Assembly: GCA_016721185.1 (NCBI GenBank)
Contig: JADKIP010000016.1
Location: 124,001 to 188,000 of the forward strand
Origin: Candidatus Dechloromonas phosphorivorans
Lineage (GTDB): Bacteria; Pseudomonadota; Gammaproteobacteria; Burkholderiales; Rhodocyclaceae
Direction: 5' to 3'
Length of the DNA stretch: 64,000 nucleotides
Positions 37,214 to 44,003 of the stretch are shown here, in pieces (within the stretch, counting starts at the first letter, position 1; each line of letters opens with the position of its first letter). Under the pieces are notes generated by a model that was not told where the DNA came from, ran no database searches, and saw only the letters and a program-made list of their open reading frames with translations. A program made the translations under genes and the position numbers.

Positions 37214-38065
37214 ATGCAATCCCTCTGGATGCTGCTTGCCAGCCTGCTTTTTGCCTGCATGGGGGTTTGCGTAAAATTTGCTGCCGCAACGCACTCGGCG
37301 GTTGAAATCACGTTTTATCGCAGTTTCATTTCACTGATCCTGATGTTCGCGCTGGTTCGCCTGCAGGGTGTTTCCCTGGTGACGCCGCACTGGCGCTGGC
37401 ACATCAGTCGCGGCGTCGTGGGCTTTTCGGCGCTGTTCGCCTATTTCTACGCCATTACCCTCCTGCCTTTGGCAACGGCCGTTACGCTCAATTACACCTC
37501 GGCAATCTTTCTCGCCATTTACCTTGCGTTAGCCGGCTGGCAGATCCGCGCCGGGATCATCGGCGCACTGGCAATCGGTTTGGTCGGTGTGGTGCTTTTG
37601 CTCAAGCCGAGTATTCATGCCGATCAACTGGTTGGCGGCTTGATTGGTCTTGGCTCCGGAGTGTTGGCCGGGATGGCTTACTTCAGCGTGCGTGAACTCG
37701 GCGCACGCGGTGAACCGGAAACCCGAACCGTATTTTATTTCTCGCTGGTTTCTTCGGTCTGCGCCGTGCTCTGGCTACTGTTCAGCGAATTGCATGCGGT
37801 CGACTGGCATAGTGGCCTGCTTTTGCTTGGCGTCGCCAGCTTTGCCACCGTCGCTCAACTGGCCATGACGCGGGCTTATACGCGGGGTAAAACGCTGATG
37901 TCCGCCGCGCTGGCCTACAGCACGGTTATCTTCTCCAGCCTCTTCGGTATGCTGTTCTGGGGTGAGGTACTCGATGCTTCCGCTTGGTTTGCCATCGGCC
38001 TGATCATCCTCTCCGGCATTGCGGCAACGCACTTTTCCCGCGCCAGCCCGGTGGAACAGGATTAA
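37214..38065 (+). CDS. EamA/DMT-family transporter
   Basis: A protein of 283 residues with ten hydrophobic helices in two EamA repeats (MQSLWMLLASLLFACMGVCVKFAA; VGGLIGLGSGVLAGMAYFSVRELG). The start is taken at ATG 37214; an upstream TTG at 37199 is weaker. The substrate is unknown. It is distinct in sequence from the RarD protein in this window. Confidence 0.85.
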   Translation: MQSLWMLLASLLFACMGVCVKFAAATHSAVEITFYRSFISLILMFALVRLQGVSLVTPHWRWHISRGVVGFSALFAYFYAITLLPLATAVTLNYTSAIFLAIYLALAGWQIRAGIIGALAIGLVGVVLLLKPSIHADQLVGGLIGLGSGVLAGMAYFSVRELGARGEPETRTVFYFSLVSSVCAVLWLLFSELHAVDWHSGLLLLGVASFATVAQLAMTRAYTRGKTLMSAALAYSTVIFSSLFGMLFWGEVLDASAWFAIGLIILSGIAATHFSRASPVEQD

Positions 38066-38095
38066 ACTCGTGACAAACAACAACGGAGTCAAATC

Positions 38096-38446
38096 ATGAT
38101 CGTCATCGACCATCAACCCAGCCGGGTCGGCGTTTCAGTCTTTGGTGAATTCACCTTGGCCGACTACAAGGAATTCGAGGAGGTCGTGAATTTCAAGGTC
38201 AAATTTGAAGGCCCGGTCGATCTCTATTTTGACCTGAGCCAGATGGCCGATCTGACCATTGACGTGGCTTGGGAGGAAATCAAGTTTTCCCGCGCCCACG
38301 CCAACGATTTCAAACGCGTTGCCGTGGTAACCGATAGCCAGTGGGTGACGTGGAGCGCCTGGTTGTCGCAGACCTTTGTTAATGCCGATGTTGAAGTTTT
38401 CGACAATGCCGAGGAAGCTAAATCCTGGTTGAATTCAGCGCCATGA
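38096..38446 (+). CDS. SpoIIAA/STAS-like protein
   Basis: A protein of 116 residues with the SpoIIAA-like pattern: alternating strands and helices, SRVGVSVFGEFTLADYKEFEEVV, VDLYFDLSQMADLTIDVAWEEIKFSRAHANDFKRVAVVTDS. Proteins of this family are cytosolic and mostly uncharacterised, with a lipid- or anti-sigma-antagonist-like fold. Its last codons overlap the sulfurtransferase start as ATGA, so the two are coupled. Confidence 0.8.
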   Translation: MIVIDHQPSRVGVSVFGEFTLADYKEFEEVVNFKVKFEGPVDLYFDLSQMADLTIDVAWEEIKFSRAHANDFKRVAVVTDSQWVTWSAWLSQTFVNADVEVFDNAEEAKSWLNSAP

Positions 38447-39279
38447 GTTTCACAACGCTGGTTGATGCCGCTACGCTGGCGGCGCATCTGGATGATCCTC
38501 ACTGGTTGATCATTGATGTTCGACATCAGTTGGCCGATACCGCTTATGGCGCACGTGTGTATGCCGAAGGACACATTCCCGGTGCGTTTTTCCTGCACTG
38601 CGACTGCGACCTGTCAGGGGCGACCACCGGTACGAATGGTCGACATCCCTTGCCTGATCCGGAAAAACTGGCCCGGCGGCTCGGTGAAATCGGCGTGGGG
38701 CCACAAACGCAAGTCGTTGTTTATGACGACGCCCAATCCATGATCGCCGGCCGCATGTGGTGGTTGTTGCGCTGGCTGGGTCATGAGCAGGTTGCGGTGC
38801 TTGATGGCGGCTTGCAGGCCTGGAATGCGTCGAAGGGTGCGCTGACGCAACAAGTACCCGTCGCCCGGCCGGCAAATTTTGTCGCCAAAGTTTGCGACCG
38901 CTGTGTCGATGCTGATTACGTCCAGGCTTTCCTCGCGACTTCACGCATGCATTTGGTTGACGCGCGTAGCCCGGATCGCTATCGCGGCGAGAATGAAACC
39001 ATTGACCCGGTCGCTGGCCACATCCCGGGTGCGGTCAACCGCTTTTTTGGCGATAATTTGCAGGCCGATGGTCGATTCAAGCCAGCCAGTCAATTGCGTA
39101 TGGAATGGTTGGCCGTTCTTGCCGGGGCGCTGCCGGAGCAGGTTGTCCACCAGTGCGGTTCAGGTGTTTCGGCTTGCCACAATATGCTGGCGATGGAGAT
39201 TGCGGGTTTGCCCGGTTCGCGGCTGTATGGCGGTTCGTGGAGTGAATGGTGCGCCAATCGTGAACGGCCGGTAGCGTAA
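38443..39279 (+). CDS. sseA: Sulfurtransferase, SseA type
   Basis: A protein of 278 residues with two rhodanese domains. The C-terminal active-site loop is CGSGVSAC (residues 238-245), close to the CGSGVTA loop of mercaptopyruvate sulfurtransferases, with the catalytic cysteine at 238. The N-terminal domain lacks a cysteine loop, as expected. It moves sulfur from thiosulfate or 3-mercaptopyruvate to acceptors such as cyanide or thiols. Coupled to the SpoIIAA-like gene upstream. Confidence 0.88.
   Translation: MSFTTLVDAATLAAHLDDPHWLIIDVRHQLADTAYGARVYAEGHIPGAFFLHCDCDLSGATTGTNGRHPLPDPEKLARRLGEIGVGPQTQVVVYDDAQSMIAGRMWWLLRWLGHEQVAVLDGGLQAWNASKGALTQQVPVARPANFVAKVCDRCVDADYVQAFLATSRMHLVDARSPDRYRGENETIDPVAGHIPGAVNRFFGDNLQADGRFKPASQLRMEWLAVLAGALPEQVVHQCGSGVSACHNMLAMEIAGLPGSRLYGGSWSEWCANRERPVA
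39028..39040 (+). repeat. Dispersed word, one-mismatch copy inside sseA
   Basis: GGTGCGGTCAACC in the coding stretch for PGAVNRFFGD. It is followed by A/T tracts at offsets 3-8 and 13-19, so the whole extended pattern is present inside a gene. The residues are also conserved in the family, so chance is possible. Confidence 0.45.
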
Positions 39280-39314
39280 AGCCCGAGTCATTATTATGGA
39301 TTTATGACAGAAAC

Positions 39315-39328
39315 TTGTCGTAGATCAA
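39315..39328. promoter_or_regulatory. FNR/ANR-type binding site with -10 at class II distance
   Basis: TTGTC-GTAG-ATCAA matches eight of the ten defined bases of the FNR consensus TTGAT-N4-ATCAA. The centre is 39321.5. A class II promoter would then start at about 39363, with its -10 at 39351-39356, where CTTAAT stands. It precedes the 87-residue protein at 39393. Confidence 0.65.
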
Positions 39329-39392
39329 GCCCTTTTTTTGATGCCGGCATCTTAATGAGACGTGCGGTATTTCAATCAGGAAAGGGTAAATC

Positions 39393-39656
39393 ATGTTGAC
39401 CATACAAGACTGTATCGAACTCTCCGATCTGACCGAAGAAGAGATTCTCGCCATTGCCGAGCATGAACATGTCCCGGAAATGGTGGCTGTTGAGCTGGGA
39501 AATTACCTGGTTCACACCGCAAGTGGCGAAAAGAAAATCAAGCGCATGATTGCCGATGATATTGCCCATGCGAAAGAGACTGGGAATGTGAAACATGCGG
39601 CGGTATTGAAGACGGTGCTGAAGCACTATGTGGAGCATCACGGCAAAGCTGTCTGA
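39393..39656 (+). CDS. Small conserved-looking protein of unknown function
   Basis: A protein of 87 residues with no signal peptide, entirely helical in appearance. It opens MLTIQDCIELSDLTEEEILAIAEHEHVPEMVAVELG and ends in a basic, histidine-rich KHYVEHHGKAV. I do not recognise a named family. It has a good ribosome binding site (AGGAAAGGG) and its own promoter with an FNR-type site, and a bidirectional terminator follows. Expression when oxygen is low is the only functional clue. The single cysteine and several histidines could bind metal, but this is not shown. Confidence 0.75.
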   Translation: MLTIQDCIELSDLTEEEILAIAEHEHVPEMVAVELGNYLVHTASGEKKIKRMIADDIAHAKETGNVKHAAVLKTVLKHYVEHHGKAV

Positions 39657-39684
39657 CGTTAAGTTTTTTTGCCCATTGGATGGC

Positions 39685-39720
39685 AAAAAACCGGCCCCTG
39701 ATTTGAAGGCCGGTTTTTTT
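39685..39720. terminator. Bidirectional rho-independent terminator
   Basis: AAAAAACCGGCC and GGCCGGTTTTTT form a stem of 12 pairs across an 11-base loop, with A and T runs giving termination in both directions between convergent genes. Confidence 0.85.
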
Positions 39721-39749
39721 ATGGGCGAAGCTGATTTTGCTGGATGAAT

Positions 39750-40739
39750 TTACTCGATGATGGTCAGGTAAACCATCGTCTGGTTGAGCAACTGGTAGCC
39801 AATTTCGCCGAAAGTCATTGGGCCGGTGATATGTCCGGTGCGCTTGCCCTCAAGGTCCGAGTAGAGAAAGTTGAGAATGCAATTGCAGGAGAAGGAAATC
39901 TCCTTATTTGCTTTCGGCAGGGCGCTCTGAATGGCGTCCAGGTAGTCATTCACGGGGGCGGCAATGCGATATTCGACCCCTGGGAAAACCGGGGCGTAGA
40001 ACTCGACGCGTTTGCTCGATTTATCAATGCTCTTGATGCTGACATTGATCATGGCACCGCTGTAGTCTGCCACCAGGGGCAGGCGCGTATCGATGCCATT
40101 GTTCAACAGATAGTCGGCTAGGTTGCCAGGGGCGCCATTGATCTGGCAGCTACCGGCGCTGAATCCGGTGTCATCAAAAGTGATGCTCGGGCCGGTGCCG
40201 GGTCGGAAGAGGTTGACGATATCGATCTGGGCAAATTTGTCGGAAGGTAGTGCTACATCCATCACCACCGTGCATTCCTCGGAAAACTCGCCGCTGGTGC
40301 CGAGGACAACCTTGGGTTTGATTTTGCCCAGATCATCAAGATGCACGCCGGCAATCCAGCCGATCAGCGGTTTCATGTACATGTCTTCGTAGTTGGGGGC
40401 ATTCGCCGCAAAACTGGCGTGGCAGTCACTGAAGGCCGGGATGATGACGACGCTGTAGCCATTCTCCGGCGCATTTCGGCAAATCTGCGATAGCGAGCTT
40501 TCGTCGTAGAAGCGCAGTTCTGGCTGGCTGATAAAGTCACTGACTTCAGTGACAAAGACGTCCTCGCGGTTAACCGTGCCGCCGCTGCTGGCCATGAAAT
40601 AGGGGATGGTGCCGCCGATCCAGTTGCCGAGTGGCAGTTGTCTGAGGGCGGATTCGTCGCCTGCAATACTCAGGGTTTTGCCACTACGGATCAGTTCTGA
40701 TGCGCTGGCAACAGAGATCAATGCTTGGGTGGTTTTCAT
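39750..40739 (-). CDS. FIST-like protein paired with ISL3-type HTH protein
   Basis: A protein of 330 residues starting at ATG 40739. It has no signal peptide or membrane helix. The layout (SASELIRSGKTLSIAGDESALRQLPLGNWIGGTIPYFM at the start; VVIIPAFSD; a later PVFPGVEYRIAAPVNDYL; and the end SFSCNCILNFLYSDLEGKRTG followed by GPMTFGEIGYQLLNQT) resembles FIST domains, small-ligand sensor modules found with signalling proteins. The SCNC cysteine pair sits where FIST proteins have a conserved SC(N)-type turn. The match is by eye and remote. It starts 20 bases downstream of the HTH gene, and the two form an isolated operon. Confidence 0.6.
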   Translation of the reverse strand: MKTTQALISVASASELIRSGKTLSIAGDESALRQLPLGNWIGGTIPYFMASSGGTVNREDVFVTEVSDFISQPELRFYDESSLSQICRNAPENGYSVVIIPAFSDCHASFAANAPNYEDMYMKPLIGWIAGVHLDDLGKIKPKVVLGTSGEFSEECTVVMDVALPSDKFAQIDIVNLFRPGTGPSITFDDTGFSAGSCQINGAPGNLADYLLNNGIDTRLPLVADYSGAMINVSIKSIDKSSKRVEFYAPVFPGVEYRIAAPVNDYLDAIQSALPKANKEISFSCNCILNFLYSDLEGKRTGHITGPMTFGEIGYQLLNQTMVYLTIIE

Positions 40740-40759
40740 GAAATTTTCCGTAGGGTGGC

Positions 40760-41470
40760 TCAAAGTCCGGCGAGTTGGACGAGTTGGGTCAATTCATGGC
40801 CCAGCAGTTTTTCATGCCGTACGAAGTAGCGCTGCATTTCGTGGGTTTTTAGCATGCGGACATCAGCGTCGGTAATCAGCAAAAATTGCTCGCGGAATTT
40901 GGTCAGCAGGAGTTTCAGGCTGAGCGCATGAATGTCGAGATTGATGCTGCCGTCGAGCAACTTTTCCCAGACCGGATCGACTGCCTCGGGGACCGCAGAG
41001 TTTGACGGTTCGGTGCTTGGCGCAGTGCGGACGGCTTGCGGACTGGAGAGACCGGCCTTGCCGTTATCGAGGTTGTGCTTGAACTTCCAGAGTTCGGCAA
41101 CGGGAATATCGAGTAGCGAACAGATCGCCTGAAAACTGACGCCTTCCATGAACATACCGGCAATTTGCCGGGCGAGCGCATGGGTGAAGGGCTGATCTGT
41201 TTCGCCAAACCAGGGGAGTGGTTGCTGGTTGGGCGCGCTGGGCGGCACGGCGTGGACGATACAGCGGGCTTTGCCGATGTTGACGTGCCGCCAGATGCGC
41301 TCATTGCCTTGTGGTGAACTACTTTTTGCACCAAAAAACCAGGCGCTGCGCGGTGCTTCCTGTGCAATCCAGAGGTCAATTTGTTGCTTCCCCAGATCAT
41401 TGCGCATACGACTGATATGCCAGGGGGCTTCGATCTCCAAGGCTTGGCGCAGCATATCCTCAGGCTTCAT
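40760..41470 (-). CDS. ISL3-transposase-like HTH protein lacking the catalytic domain
   Basis: A protein of 236 residues. The first 135 follow the N-terminal part of ISL3-family transposases: a strand-rich zinc-finger region, RIWRHVNIGKARCIVHAVPP (residues 58-77), PWFG at 86-89, then the helix-turn-helix HALARQIAGMFMEGVSFQAICSLLDIPVAELWKFK (97-131). The CPxC zinc cysteines are gone, and there is no DDE catalytic domain. In its place is a helical tail (about 165-236, SLKLLLTKFREQFLLITDADVRML). It probably serves as a DNA-binding regulator derived from a transposase. It is cotranscribed with the FIST-like gene. Confidence 0.65.
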   Translation of the reverse strand: MKPEDMLRQALEIEAPWHISRMRNDLGKQQIDLWIAQEAPRSAWFFGAKSSSPQGNERIWRHVNIGKARCIVHAVPPSAPNQQPLPWFGETDQPFTHALARQIAGMFMEGVSFQAICSLLDIPVAELWKFKHNLDNGKAGLSSPQAVRTAPSTEPSNSAVPEAVDPVWEKLLDGSINLDIHALSLKLLLTKFREQFLLITDADVRMLKTHEMQRYFVRHEKLLGHELTQLVQLAGL

Positions 41471-41770
41471 TGTTTATCTCCATTATATTTATCGTGTCCA
41501 GATAGGTGATTTGGTGTTTTTCACTGGACTTGTTCAGCAAGGAGCATGCTATGCCCTCAGGGCCATTGATTGAGGCCATTTTCTGCTCTTAAGTGTGAAA
41601 AAAATGCACGAATGCTGAAAAATCGGACAACTTTGCCCATGATTTTGGTGTGCTGCGGTCAACCATGAATAAAGTGCAAAAACTGCTGCCCCGGTATCTC
41701 CAGAAAACCATGAGCTTTATTTGGCCAATGTGCGTAAGGCGGGTGAATTTCTCCGGGGCACACTAAGCCG
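41471..41770. other. 300-base divergent intergenic region before pqqB
   Basis: Holds the promoters of the leftward HTH-FIST operon and of pqqB. On the reverse strand TATAAT followed by GGAG lies just ahead of the HTH gene, but I cannot place a matching -35. A short inverted repeat GGCC-ATTGATTGA-GGCC lies near 41570. One exact copy of the dispersed word is at 41652. No gene is evident. Confidence 0.5.
41652..41664 (+). repeat. Dispersed GCTGCGGTCAACC word, exact copy
   Basis: Exact copy in the 300-base gap upstream of pqqB. It is followed by GTGCAAAAA, with the A tract at offset 14-18 and a looser A/T stretch at 4-9. Confidence 0.7.
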
Positions 41771-42697
41771 ATGAAAATACTTGTCCTAGGTTCGGCCGCT
41801 GGTGGCGGTTTCCCACAGTGGAATTGCAATTGTCGCAATTGTGCGGGGGTGCGTGACGGCAGTGTGCGGGCGATGGCACGCACGCAGTCTTCGATTGCGG
41901 TGAGCGCGAATGGTGTCGACTGGGTGCTGTTTAACGCCTCGCCTGACATTCTGGCGCAGATTCGCGCCAATCCTGAAATGCAACCCGGGCGTGGTTTGCG
42001 CGATACCGGCATCGTCGGTGTCGTTTTGATTGATGCCCAGATTGACCACACGACCGGCCTCTTCATGTTGCGCGAAGGCAAGCCGCTGGATGTCTGGTGC
42101 ACGCCGCAGGTGCATGAGGATTTGACCACCGGGAATCCTATTTTCAATGTCTTGTCTCACTTCTGTACCGTGCGCTGGCAGCCGGTGCAAGTTGTTCCCC
42201 CGCTGCCCTTCTCCATTCCCGGGGCGGCGGGGCTACGTTTCACGCCGGTGCCGCTGCTGAGCAAGGCACCGCCTTATTCCCCGCATCGCCACGACCCACA
42301 TCCCGGTGACAACATCGGCATGTTGATCGAGGATGAAGCAAGCGGCCACAAGGTTTTCTACGCACCGGGCTTTGGCGAGATGGTGCCGCATCTCGAACCT
42401 TATCTTGCCGATTCGGATTGCGTCATGCTCGACGGTACGTTCTGGACAGATGACGAAATGATTCGTCTCGGTGTTTCGCAAAAGAAAGCCCGCGAAATCG
42501 GCCACCTGCCGCAAAGCGGTCCGGATGGCATGATGGCCCTGCTCGCCCGCTACCCGAAGCCGCGCAAGATACTGATTCACATCAATAACACCAATCCCAT
42601 CCTTGACGAAGACTCGCCGGAGCGAGCCGAGTTGCGGGGCGCCGGTATCGAACTCGCCTTTGATGGAATGCAGATTGAATACGGAGACAAAGAATGA
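41771..42697 (+). CDS. pqqB: PQQ biosynthesis protein PqqB
   Basis: A protein of 308 residues of the metallo-beta-lactamase fold, proposed to hydroxylate the PQQ precursor or to help export of PQQ. The start MKILVLGSAAGGGFPQWNCNCRNCAGVRDG is diagnostic, as are LIDAQIDHTTGLFMLREG and the histidine-rich SPHRHDPHPGDNIGMLI. Full length. Its last codons overlap the pqqC start by four bases. Confidence 0.95.
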   Translation: MKILVLGSAAGGGFPQWNCNCRNCAGVRDGSVRAMARTQSSIAVSANGVDWVLFNASPDILAQIRANPEMQPGRGLRDTGIVGVVLIDAQIDHTTGLFMLREGKPLDVWCTPQVHEDLTTGNPIFNVLSHFCTVRWQPVQVVPPLPFSIPGAAGLRFTPVPLLSKAPPYSPHRHDPHPGDNIGMLIEDEASGHKVFYAPGFGEMVPHLEPYLADSDCVMLDGTFWTDDEMIRLGVSQKKAREIGHLPQSGPDGMMALLARYPKPRKILIHINNTNPILDEDSPERAELRGAGIELAFDGMQIEYGDKE

Positions 42698-43443
42698 AAA
42701 TGGACAATTTACAGGCGTGGACCGCAGCCGAGTTCGAGGACAAACTACGTGCGATGGGCGACCGTTACCATATTCATCACCCTTATCAGGTGATGATGCG
42801 CGAGGGTAAATCAAGTCCGGCGCAGATTCAGGCCTGGGTGGCCAATCGCTACTATTACCAGATCAATATCCCGATCAAGGATGCGGCGATCATGGCCAAT
42901 TGCCCGGATCGTGAGGTTCGCCGGCACTGGGTGCAGCGCATTCTTGACCATGATGGCTACGCGGGGGAAGAGGGCGGTATCGAGGCCTGGATTCGTCTCG
43001 GTGAGGCGGTCGGCCTGGCTCGCGAGGTCACCATTTCACAAAAGTTGGTGTTGCCCGGTGTGCGTTTTGCCGTCGATGCCTATGTCAATTTCGCTCGCCA
43101 ACGGCCCTGGCAGGAGGCCGCCGCTGCTTCGCTGACCGAGCTATTCGCCCCGACCATCCACAAATCCCGCCTCGACAACTGGCCGACGCATTACCCGTGG
43201 ATTGAGGAAGAGGGTTACAACTACTTCCGCCGTCGTCTGAATGAAGCGCCGCGCGATGTCGTGCATGGCCTGCGCATCACCCTCGGCCATTTCAATACCC
43301 GTGAGTTGCAGGAGCGGGCGCTCGAAATCCTCCAGTTCAAACTTGATATTTTGTGGACGATGCTCGACGCCATGTTGCTTGCCCACTGCCCAGTGCAAAT
43401 TGAAGGCTGGGGCGCTTATCGCAAAATGTCAGAGGGCTCATGA
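42694..43443 (+). CDS. pqqC: Pyrroloquinoline-quinone synthase PqqC
   Basis: A protein of 249 residues, all-helical, that carries out the final eight-electron oxidation and ring closure giving PQQ. Family stretches are YHIHHPYQVMMREGKSSPAQIQAWVANRYYYQINIPIKDAAIMANCPD, HDGYAGEEGGIEAWIRLGEAVGL, FAPTIHKSRLDNWPTHYPWI and FKLDILWTMLDAM. Full length. The start overlaps pqqB. A terminator-like hairpin spans the stop codon. Confidence 0.96.
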   Translation: MKMDNLQAWTAAEFEDKLRAMGDRYHIHHPYQVMMREGKSSPAQIQAWVANRYYYQINIPIKDAAIMANCPDREVRRHWVQRILDHDGYAGEEGGIEAWIRLGEAVGLAREVTISQKLVLPGVRFAVDAYVNFARQRPWQEAAAASLTELFAPTIHKSRLDNWPTHYPWIEEEGYNYFRRRLNEAPRDVVHGLRITLGHFNTRELQERALEILQFKLDILWTMLDAMLLAHCPVQIEGWGAYRKMSEGS

Positions 43444-43461
43444 TTTTCATGAGCCTCTTTT
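43431..43461 (+). terminator. Terminator-like hairpin across the pqqC stop
   Basis: GGCTCATGA and TCATGAGCC pair perfectly with a three-base loop, extended by AGAG/CTCT around one bulge, then a short T run. It could end or attenuate the pqqBC transcript before pqqA. Confidence 0.6.
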
Positions 43462-43550
43462 GGCGAAAGACCGGGCGCCGCTAAAAGGCGGCCGCTGAAT
43501 AATCATGACAGGTGCGGCATCGTGTCGCTCCGCAATCAAGGAGACATAAT

Positions 43551-43625
43551 ATGAACTGGCAAACCCCTGCTTACTGCGAAATCCGCCTCGGCTTTGAAGT
43601 TACCGCCTACGTATACGTTCGCTGA
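43551..43625 (+). CDS. pqqA: PqqA, ribosomally made precursor peptide of PQQ
   Basis: A 24-residue peptide behind AAGGAG. It ends in the canonical crosslink region with the sequence GFEVTAYVYVR: glutamate 16 and tyrosine 20 in E-V-T-x-Y are the two residues that become the PQQ skeleton. The N-terminal MNWQTPAYCEIR is close to known PqqA peptides. The gene lies after pqqC and before pqqD, set between two RNA hairpins, which is not the common A-B-C-D-E order. Confidence 0.95.
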   Translation: MNWQTPAYCEIRLGFEVTAYVYVR

Positions 43626-43630
43626 ACCCA

Positions 43631-43658
43631 GAAGCGGCAGCCTTCAGGCTGCCGCTTC
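43631..43658 (+). promoter_or_regulatory. Strong RNA hairpin between pqqA and pqqD
   Basis: GAAGCGGCAGCC-TTCA-GGCTGCCGCTTC gives a perfect 12-pair stem without a T run. It starts six bases after the pqqA stop and ends just ahead of the pqqD ribosome binding site. It may stabilise the pqqA message or lower read-through to pqqD. Confidence 0.6.
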
Positions 43659-43672
43659 CCCGGAGAGCCGCC

Positions 43673-43951
43673 ATGGAAATCAATACTGAAATGCGTCCGC
43701 GGCTTAGCCCGCATTATGTTTTTCGCTGGGAAGCCAGCCAGGACGCCCACATACTGCTCTACCCCGAAGGCCTGATTAAACTCAATCCGGCTGCCGCTGA
43801 AATTCTCAAGCGCTGCGATGGCGAGCGTACGGCCGATGCCATCATCGCCGACCTTGACGCCACTTTTCCCGGCCAGCCTGAAGCGATTGCCCGCGATACC
43901 CAGGCGTTTCTAAGAGAAGCCCAAACCAAAGGATGGTTGCGGTCAACCTGA
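43673..43951 (+). CDS. pqqD: PqqD, PqqA-binding chaperone
   Basis: A protein of 92 residues with a winged-helix-like peptide-binding fold that presents PqqA to the radical SAM enzyme PqqE. It has PRLSPHYVFRWEASQDAHILLYPEGLIKLNPAAAEILKRCDG, typical of PqqD. The usual next gene, pqqE, is missing; a TonB-dependent receptor gene follows after 52 bases. Its last codons include a copy of the dispersed word. Confidence 0.94.
   Translation: MEINTEMRPRLSPHYVFRWEASQDAHILLYPEGLIKLNPAAAEILKRCDGERTADAIIADLDATFPGQPEAIARDTQAFLREAQTKGWLRST
43936..43948 (+). repeat. Dispersed word, one-mismatch copy at pqqD 3' end
   Basis: GTTGCGGTCAACC overlapping the pqqD stop region, followed by an A/T stretch at offsets 3-7 and GGCAAAAA at 10-17. 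Confidence 0.65.
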
Positions 43952-44003
43952 ATTTCGGGCAAAAATCCGCTCCCGCCGTTTTGCCCCCTACAAGAAGAAA
44001 CTC

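Noticed and set aside
36000..37289. Leftward open frame of 429 codons
   Set aside because: Fully antisense to the Rieske oxygenase gene, which has its complete cluster and iron ligands.
41667..41768. Small rightward frame of 33 codons ahead of pqqB, considered as a second pqqA
   Set aside because: It lacks the E-x-x-x-Y crosslink motif and a ribosome binding site, and a true pqqA is at 43551.
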